Part shown: one piece after another, positions 59,143 through 64,000 of the stretch
How positions within the stretch are numbered: the first letter of the stretch is position 1
Layout of the letters: the number at the start of each line of letters is the position of its first letter
From: Pseudomonas siliginis
GTDB lineage: Bacteria > Pseudomonadota > Gammaproteobacteria > Pseudomonadales > Pseudomonadaceae
NCBI RefSeq assembly: GCF_019145195.1
Contig: NZ_JAHSTW010000001.1
Span: 496,001 to 560,000, forward strand
Direction of reading: 5' to 3'
Length of the DNA: 64,000 bases
Notes under the pieces: generated by a model
Seen by the model: the letters and a program-made list of their open reading frames with translations, nothing else
The model's database searches: none
Told to the model about the DNA's origin: nothing
Made by a program: the position numbers and the translations under genes

Positions 59143-59290
59143 CTCGACATTCCCTGGCTTGATCCGAATTCGACGCGCAGTGTTGCAAGAAGATATGTCA
59201 GGGATGTTGAAAATCCTCGGGTGTTTCCGTCGTCAAGCCGTCAAGGACGGGGGTTAGCGTCGAGGGCTGGGTTTTGCTTTTGGGCCATGT

Positions 59291-59665
59291 ATGCGCGCGC
59301 GAACGCGAGAGGAAGGATTCACCCTGATCGAAGTGCTGGTGGCACTGGCGATCATCGCCGTCGCCATGTCCGCCGCCGTGCGTGTGGCGGGGTTGATGAC
59401 GCAGAGCAGTGGGGTTTTAAGGGATCGGTCGGTGGCGATGATTGCCGCGCAGAGCCGGATGGCTGAGCTGCGCCTGGAGGGGCGATTACCGAATGGGATG
59501 AAGGCTGTTGAATGTGATCAAGGGCGACTTATGTTGCGCTGTGAACAGGTGATCGCCAGCGCAGAGAATGGACGGTTGCTCAAGGTTGGAATCCAAGTAT
59601 TTGATCGCAACCAGGATGCGCCGCCGTTGGCAAAACTAGAAACCCTGCTAACCCGCCCCCAGTAG
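59291..59665 (+). CDS. gspI: Type II secretion minor pseudopilin I (HxcV type)
   Basis: 124 residues, the usual GspI length, with the short prepilin leader MRARTREEG/FTLIEVLVALAIIAVAMSAAVRV and the AAQSRMAELRLEGRLP segment. It is divergent from gspG across a ~150-base promoter region. In P. aeruginosa the genes beyond hxcV include GspC, GspH and GspJ equivalents. Here a REP and accessory genes follow instead. Confidence 0.85.
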   Translation: MRARTREEGFTLIEVLVALAIIAVAMSAAVRVAGLMTQSSGVLRDRSVAMIAAQSRMAELRLEGRLPNGMKAVECDQGRLMLRCEQVIASAENGRLLKVGIQVFDRNQDAPPLAKLETLLTRPQ

Positions 59666-59732
59666 CTGCCGAAGGCTCGGGCCGCGATCGGACGATCTTT
59701 CCACCTCGCCTTTCACAACCAACACAAATCCC

Positions 59733-59769
59733 CTGTGGGAGCGAGCCTGCTCGCGAAAGCGCCAGCCCA
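59733..59769. repeat. Single REP element
   Basis: CTGTGGGAGCGAGCCTGCTC followed by GCGAAAGCG is one arm of the REP family seen at the start of the window. It lies 70 bases after gspI. Confidence 0.8.
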
Positions 59770-59806
59770 AACAACAAATCAACCCGCTGGCGCCCCGCAC
59801 ATCACA

Positions 59807-60166
59807 TCACACCGCCGCCTCCAAATTATCCATCACCCGATTCACCGCCAGCTCCCCCAGCATGATCAGTTGAGCAACCCCCAACAACGCCCGACGCTGC
59901 GGTGCCGGCAACAGACTGGAAATGTCCTGAGCAATCGTCTTCGCCGAAGCAAGCGTTTCACTCGCATCCGCCAGCAGTTCTTCATTCTTGGTATCCGCCG
60001 TCACCGCATACATCCCCCGCGCCTTACGCGGCGGAGGCAGGAGATTGTTTGGCGACAGGTAATGATCGAGCGCGCGGTCAGCGGCTTCGTGGAGTTTGTT
60101 GGAATCGAGGGATTCGTAGGGAGACGTGGGGTCGGTTTCGGGCGGGTTGGGTGTGGGTTTGATCAT
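59807..60166 (-). CDS. DUF6124-like small protein, copy 1 (119 aa)
   Basis: MIKPTPNPPETDPTSPYESLDSNKLHEAADRALDHYLSPNN... is a Pseudomonas-type protein that I associate with DUF6124. It has a Pro/Thr-rich start and a helical C-terminus (LLADASETLASAKTIAQDISSLLPAPQRRALLGVAQLIMLGELAVNR). It has no signal peptide. Copy 2 lies 2,884 bases away and differs mainly at the last residues (MDNLEAAV against LDNLELPG). The gene stands alone behind a ~350-nt leader. Function unknown. Confidence 0.75.
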   Translation of the reverse strand: MIKPTPNPPETDPTSPYESLDSNKLHEAADRALDHYLSPNNLLPPPRKARGMYAVTADTKNEELLADASETLASAKTIAQDISSLLPAPQRRALLGVAQLIMLGELAVNRVMDNLEAAV

Positions 60167-60521
60167 GGTGAAGCTCCTTGATTATTGGAGCCGCCACGTT
60201 TCGCTGCGAAACGAAGAGAGGTGGCAGCTGTACGCAGGTTCGCAGACCGGGAATCAAGGAACCCGGCATACCCGAAGGTATCCCGCGCACAGCCGCCATA
60301 AAGCATCACTGCCAAAAATGACAACGAACTGGAGCGCTGTGCGCCTTGATTGACCCGGGCTGCGAAACCCGATCGCTGATTCGTCAGCGACGCGACCACA
60401 ATAGAACCCGCCCCCTAGGCGCACAAGCCGGCGGATTCTGGCGTAGCTGTAGGCAAAGGCGCAAGGATATGTAGCCTGGTAGCGTGACTGGAGATGTCTT
60501 TTTAAACGTTGGTGTTTATCG
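60167..60521 (-). promoter_or_regulatory. Conserved ~350-nt leader of DUF6124-like gene, copy 1
   Basis: The region upstream of the gene is conserved with the leader of copy 2. It contains a perfect TCGCTGA-TTCG-TCAGCGA hairpin (60373-60390), the blocks GAACCCGCCC, GCACAAGCCGGCGGATTCTG and GGCAAAGGCGCAAGGAT, and further GC-rich dyads (ACCGGGAATCAAGGAACCCGG). It is longer and more structured than a normal promoter and has no protein-coding pattern. It may be a structured RNA leader or part of a mobile cassette. Confidence 0.55.
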
Positions 60522-60692
60522 GTTGCCCTTCCTTATCGTCCTGCCCTATGACTCGTTTCGGACAGCAGCGCGGAACAGAGCCGTCTATCGATTTCGATGC
60601 GCAGCGATTAGCACGGCTTCATCTCGTTACTAGTTGCAAACCTGGCATGTGAGGACGCGATACCGTCGCTACCTGAACCGTCTACCAAGACT

Positions 60693-61103
60693 TCACATGC
60701 TATTGCATGGAGGCAAGCATCCCCACGTGTTCACATACTCCCAGAGGAGACGACGTTCCAGGTATTTGATATATGCCGTCGTGTACGGCTCCCCGAGAGC
60801 CACTGGGCAGGCTGATACCCAAAGATGGCCGGGCGTTGCGTCCGGCATATTCCGTTTAAAAGTGTGCCCACCTGAGTGACCGGGCTTCCCGTTGAAAGCG
60901 GAGGTATTAAACTCCCAAAGGCGACGGCCGAGGGTGCGCTGCGACGTCTCTCCTATGTAGATGATCGCTTCATGATGCGCTCGATAACTGTCGGGCTTTG
61001 TATCGCTACAAGCGATGAAATATACCCCCGGCGAATCCTTTCCCGGCACCTCTCCACGATTCTCCCAAGAACGCCACTCGCAAAACCCCACTTCACCGTG
61101 CAT
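60693..61103 (-). CDS. GIY-YIG-like protein (136 aa)
   Basis: The SPGVYFIACSDT start and AIIYIGETSQRTLGRRLWEF resemble the GIY-YIG nuclease core (GVY, YIGET, R). The length suits a single-domain member, but the catalytic glutamate cannot be placed with certainty. I chose the ATG at 61103 because AAAGGA lies six bases upstream; the longer start at 61142 lacks one. It stands between the two DUF6124-like cassettes in an AT-richer stretch. Confidence 0.55.
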   Translation of the reverse strand: MHGEVGFCEWRSWENRGEVPGKDSPGVYFIACSDTKPDSYRAHHEAIIYIGETSQRTLGRRLWEFNTSAFNGKPGHSGGHTFKRNMPDATPGHLWVSACPVALGEPYTTAYIKYLERRLLWEYVNTWGCLPPCNSM

Positions 61104-61465
61104 GTTGATTCCTTTGTTTGAAAAAAATACCCGACCTGCCATCCAAAACCGCCACCCATCAGCTTGTAGGCCTATTCAGACTGTCAGTCCTAAATAGATC
61201 CGTCTTCTTTCCTGTCCACATACCCCTAAAGAAATGGTCACCCTCACATCCCAAAGCAACCCCGCTCGCCGCAAACGCGCCCCTGTTCCGTCTGGCCCTC
61301 TGATGTCCCGCGACTGAATTACCGGAAGTGGTCAGGATGACTATGCTGTTGACTCAGCTAGCTGAAAAAAATAGTCGGACGATACCAATGTCGAGGTTGA
61401 TCCATAGGACGCAAGCCACCGATCTGACAGCAAATCACCCTGGTAAATAAAGCAACGGAGTGCAG
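61104..61465. other. Gap without a supported gene
   Basis: About 360 AT-richer bases between the GIY-YIG-like gene and the membrane-protein gene. Only short frames without good ribosome sites are present and no repeat is seen. It presumably holds the promoters of the flanking divergent genes. Confidence 0.5.
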
Positions 61466-61939
61466 ATGAAAGTCATCGTTTTTTTAGCCATATATTTTGC
61501 AGGTGGGGTTGCCCTGTTTCCTTTTCTCGACCTCATGCGTCCCGTAGGTGTTCTCCTCGACCATTTCTATTCACAAATTTTCCTGGGGTCCGACGCTGAT
61601 GTAGCACAACGACTGAGCCTGAGCTTTATCTACGCAAGTCTGTTTCATTTGGTGTGGTCGGCTTTATTTTCTGAAGCTGCTAAAAGATGGGCATCCAAGG
61701 TTAGCGTCAGAGACGTGTGCTATCTAGCTTTTCAGTGTCTGAGTCTTTTTTCCATCAGCCTGATAAGCCTCGGGTTGGTTGAAGTAACCAGCCAACACGT
61801 TCCCCGTACGGACTTTCATCAATATTTCACTTTTTTGGTGATCTGCATGCTTCTGGGTCTGTGGGCGTGGTCGCTCAAGGATTTTTTGGTGGCAGCCTTT
61901 CATTGCACCGGAAGAAGAATCACAGGAACCACTAAATAA
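61466..61939 (+). CDS. Small membrane protein (157 aa)
   Basis: Three to four predicted membrane spans (VIVFLAIYFAGGVALFPFL; SFIYASLFHLVWSALF; CLSLFSISLISLGLV; FLVICMLLGLWAWSL). I chose the ATG at 61466 with ACGGAG five bases upstream. It is weakly GC-biased, unlike the core genes, which fits an acquired gene. No family is recognised. Confidence 0.6.
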   Translation: MKVIVFLAIYFAGGVALFPFLDLMRPVGVLLDHFYSQIFLGSDADVAQRLSLSFIYASLFHLVWSALFSEAAKRWASKVSVRDVCYLAFQCLSLFSISLISLGLVEVTSQHVPRTDFHQYFTFLVICMLLGLWAWSLKDFLVAAFHCTGRRITGTTK

Positions 61940-62143
61940 AAGCAGGCAATAATCCAAGGCAGTTTTACTAAGCTGGATTCATGGCAGTTTCAATTTTCAA
62001 TGGCTAGGCGCTAGGGCCGAAAGCAACCAACAAGGGAGGCAAGACTTTCCCGAAGGGCTGTCACCGAGAGTCACCGTCCCCCGGAACCTCACATCCAATT
62101 CCGAAATTTTTGTCGAGCTAAAATCCGCCGTATGAACTGTCAA

Positions 62144-62533
62144 ATGAAGACTTCGATCCTCGTATTTTTCGCACTTTACTGCATGGGTATCAGCGCAGCG
62201 TTTGCCGATGACTCACAGACGCCAAGCGACATTCACGAGCCAGCAGGCATCGTCGTCGGTGAGCGTTTGGCTGCGGCCAAATCCAAGCTCGTCAAACAAG
62301 GATGGAAGCCAACACCGATGCACACCACAGACGGTTATGAATACAGTGGCGTGGAGAAGGAGCTGGCTGCACGCAACTACTTCGAACTGGACACCTGCTC
62401 GTTTGATAGCTCGCGCTGCATCTTGTACTACTCGAAGAAAGGCGCTTGCCTGCGCGTCGATACCATCGGTGAGCAGTTCAACGACATGACGGTGACGCGA
62501 TGGACCCGGGAATGTCCTGAAGCGGCTCAATAA
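62144..62533 (+). CDS. Small exported protein (129 aa)
   Basis: MKTSILVFFALYCMGISAAFADD... is a Sec signal peptide. The mature domain is small with cysteines in DTCSFDSSRC and GACLR, and near the end (RECPE), so two disulfides are likely. An ATG 12 bases upstream (62132) is an alternative start. It is the third gene between the two DUF6124-like cassettes. Function unknown. Confidence 0.65.
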   Translation: MKTSILVFFALYCMGISAAFADDSQTPSDIHEPAGIVVGERLAAAKSKLVKQGWKPTPMHTTDGYEYSGVEKELAARNYFELDTCSFDSSRCILYYSKKGACLRVDTIGEQFNDMTVTRWTRECPEAAQ

Positions 62534-62555
62534 TCACCCAAAAATAAACCGACCC

Positions 62556-62636
62556 GCTCCCACAGGTTTCAGCGACGAACACAATATCCGTGACCAACGC
62601 AGAACCCTGTGGGAGCCAGCCTGCTGGCGAAAGCGG
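62556..62636. repeat. Degenerate REPIN
   Basis: CCGCTCCCACAGG and CCTGTGGGAGCCAGCCTGCT face each other with shortened, imperfect arms around ~45 bases. It lies between the exported protein and copy 2 of the DUF6124-like gene. Confidence 0.7.
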
Positions 62637-62690
62637 ATTATCAGGCAGCACAAACAGTGCATCTGCCATCGCTGCCTGCCCTACTCCACA

Positions 62691-63050
62691 TCAACCCGGC
62701 AATTCCAAATTATCTAGCGCCCGATTCACCGCCAGCTCCCCCAACATGATCAGTTGAGCAACCCCCAACAACGCCCGCCGCTGCGGCGCTGGCAGCAAAC
62801 TGGAAATGTCCTGAGCAATCGTCTTCGCCGAAGCAAGCGTTTCACTCGCATCAGCCAGCAGTTCTTCATTCTTGGTATCCGCCGTCACCGCATACATCCC
62901 ACGCGCCTTACGCGGCGGAGGCAGGAGATTGTTTGGCGACAGGTAATGATCGAGCGCGCGGTCAGCGGCTTCGTGGAGTTTGTTGGAATCGAGGGATTCG
63001 TAGGGAGACGTGGGATCGGTTTCGGGCGGGTTGGGGGTTGGTTTGATCAT
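62691..63050 (-). CDS. DUF6124-like small protein, copy 2 (119 aa)
   Basis: Almost identical to the protein at 59.8-60.2 kb over its first ~108 residues and differing at the very C-terminus (ALDNLELPG). It has the same orientation and the same type of leader. The near identity over both gene and leader points to recent duplication or gene conversion. Confidence 0.75.
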   Translation of the reverse strand: MIKPTPNPPETDPTSPYESLDSNKLHEAADRALDHYLSPNNLLPPPRKARGMYAVTADTKNEELLADASETLASAKTIAQDISSLLPAPQRRALLGVAQLIMLGELAVNRALDNLELPG

Positions 63051-63409
63051 GAGTGAATCTCCAAATCATAGAAAAGGAGCCATCATCTTTTCGCTACCAA
63101 ACGAAGGGGGTGGTGGCCATACGAAGGTTGGTAGACCGGTGACTTGGAAAACCGGCGCGCCCGAAGACGCCCTGCGCATGGCCACCATAAAGCAACAGCC
63201 CCTAAAAGGACTGAATCGGGTGACGCAATGCGCCAAGTCTAAGCCGGGCTACCAAACCCGATCGCTGATTCGTCAGCGACCCGACCACAATAGAACCCGC
63301 CCCCAAGGCGCACAAGCCGGCGGATTCTGGCGTAGCTGTAGGCAAAGGCGCAAGGATGTGTAGCTTGAGAGAGTGACTAGAGATGTCTTTTTAAACATTT
63401 GTGTTTATC
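63051..63409 (-). promoter_or_regulatory. Conserved leader of DUF6124-like gene, copy 2
   Basis: Carries the same landmarks as copy 1: the TCGCTGA-TTCG-TCAGCGA hairpin (63262-63279), GAACCCGCCC, GCACAAGCCGGCGGATTCTG, the GGCAAAGGCGCAAGGAT block, and a dyad around ACCGGTGACTTGGAAAACCGG. Sequence between landmarks has changed in places while arms still pair (for example ACCGGGAATC...AACCCGG in copy 1 versus ACCGGTGACT...AACCGG here), which favours a selected RNA structure. Confidence 0.55.
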
Positions 63410-64000
63410 AGACGCAATTGCGCCATGTTGGGCGGGACAGATCCGTCCCGTGTCGGAATTTCACCCGTGAAAACGGCAATTTTCGGCGAAAAAGCGGACG
63501 TCCGTGAGCCGCAGCTTTCGGCCAGAAATAGACGTTCAACGCTAGAGTTAAGCGGATGGTAAGCCGTCCAACTGGATGAATGATTAGGGCGCATTCCAGT
63601 CGATTGTGATGTCACCTGTGTTAACGAAGAGAGCGACCTCCGCAATCGAAAACTGGATGCCTCCCATTGCGGTCACTGCATGCCAGTAGCTGTATTGCCA
63701 AATTTCTGGCGATACGTGGACGCAGCTTCCATGAGCACACACAAAATATTTTCCCGTCTAAATACATCCGTTGAGCGCATCGCCCTAAAGATACTGGCTG
63801 ACCGCTACGAAGGTGAAAAAGTTGAGTAAGGCAAGCATTAGCGTTGGGTACAAAACCCACCGTGCTCGATTCGACAAACTCTTGAAAGTGAGATGCGATT
63901 TCATGAGCCCGAATTACTGAACAAACGAACCCATGGGCCCGGTTATACGACCCTGATTGCGTCCAAAAACCTAGACCCCCCCTATTCTGGTTGGAACTTA
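63410..64000. other. Stretch without a supported gene
   Basis: Only short frames occur: an 84-residue minus-strand frame (63391-63645) that overlaps the leader, and a 49-codon plus-strand frame (63680-63829, ending ERIALKILADRYEGEKVE) without a ribosome site. Either could be a remnant. No tRNA, terminator or repeat is evident up to the window edge. Confidence 0.4.

Larger units (their letters stand above)
59807..60521. repeat. Direct repeat copy 1 flanking the accessory island
   Basis: About 715 bases covering the DUF6124-like gene and its leader. The coding part is nearly identical to copy 2; the leader is similar with some divergence near the start codon. Same orientation as copy 2, so recombination between them would delete 60.5-62.7 kb. 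Confidence 0.85.
62691..63409. repeat. Direct repeat copy 2 flanking the accessory island
   Basis: About 719 bases matching copy 1 (59807-60521) in the same orientation. It marks the right edge of the small island with the GIY-YIG-like, membrane and exported protein genes. Confidence 0.85.

Noticed and set aside
60634..60879. 81-codon plus-strand frame opposite the GIY-YIG-like gene
   Set aside because: It is antisense to the better-supported minus-strand gene and has no ribosome site.
63391..63645. 84-codon minus-strand frame at the edge of the second cassette
   Set aside because: It overlaps the conserved leader, has a biased, domain-free product and lacks a good start signal.

Overview
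The window is a chromosomal segment of a fluorescent-group Pseudomonas. This rests on gene content and repeats rather than a database match: ahpC-ahpF, a galU/gor block, several families of Pseudomonas REP/REPIN palindromes, an alkB-ada pair, modABC, a giant two-partner-secretion protein beside an Hxc-type type II secretion cluster, and DUF6124-like small genes. Coding density is high and codon use is GC-rich, except in a few AT-richer accessory patches (about 20.8-21.3 kb and 60.5-62.1 kb).

Layout. 0-7 kb: ahpF and ahpC (peroxide detoxification), a tyrosine recombinase divergent from a KfrA-like coiled-coil DNA-binding protein, gor (glutathione reductase) and galU. 7-9.3 kb: small proteins, two of them lipoproteins. 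9.2-11.1 kb: alkylation repair (alkB, ada); the Ada protein lacks three of the four zinc-binding cysteines in its N-terminal domain. 11-16 kb: acuI-like reductase, nitronate monooxygenase, and a modABC molybdate transporter behind a near-perfect ModE box. 16-23.5 kb: topoisomerase IB, a run of small stress-type genes (KGG protein, ClpP-fold protein, two coupled small ORFs), a cupin, a RidA protein, and an RlhA-type U32 protein. 23.6-28.9 kb: tRNA-Gln, an exported epoxide-hydrolase-like enzyme, a GlxA-type regulator, a radical SAM protein with an unusual tail, and a divergent LysR/RidA pair. 29-32.3 kb: a four-gene PhnD/C/E/E-type ABC transporter with overlapping genes. 32.4-35.2 kb: an MHS-type symporter with a large inserted loop, then a small antitoxin/toxin pair whose toxin frame has no ordinary start codon.

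35.2-59.7 kb is one functional block: a 4,161-residue TpsA/PdtA-like exoprotein, a DING/PstS-like secreted phosphate-binding protein, and an Hxc-type type II secretion system (gspF, E, D, M, L, K, G on the minus strand; gspI divergent on plus). In P. aeruginosa the equivalent neighbours (hxc, lapA/lapB, pdtA) belong to a phosphate-starvation secretion programme. Here GspC, GspH and GspJ, as well as the TpsB partner of the exoprotein, are not in the window. Between gspD and gspE lies a 1.6-kb array of seven head-to-tail units with a 229-230 bp period. Each unit carries an inverted REP pair, and six degenerate copies of the 3' end of gspD lie between the units. It is the most unusual structure in the window.

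59.7-64 kb is an accessory region. Two near-identical ~715-bp direct repeats, each a DUF6124-like gene plus a ~350-nt conserved leader, bracket a GIY-YIG-like protein, a small membrane protein and a small exported protein. The last ~600 bases hold nothing I can support.
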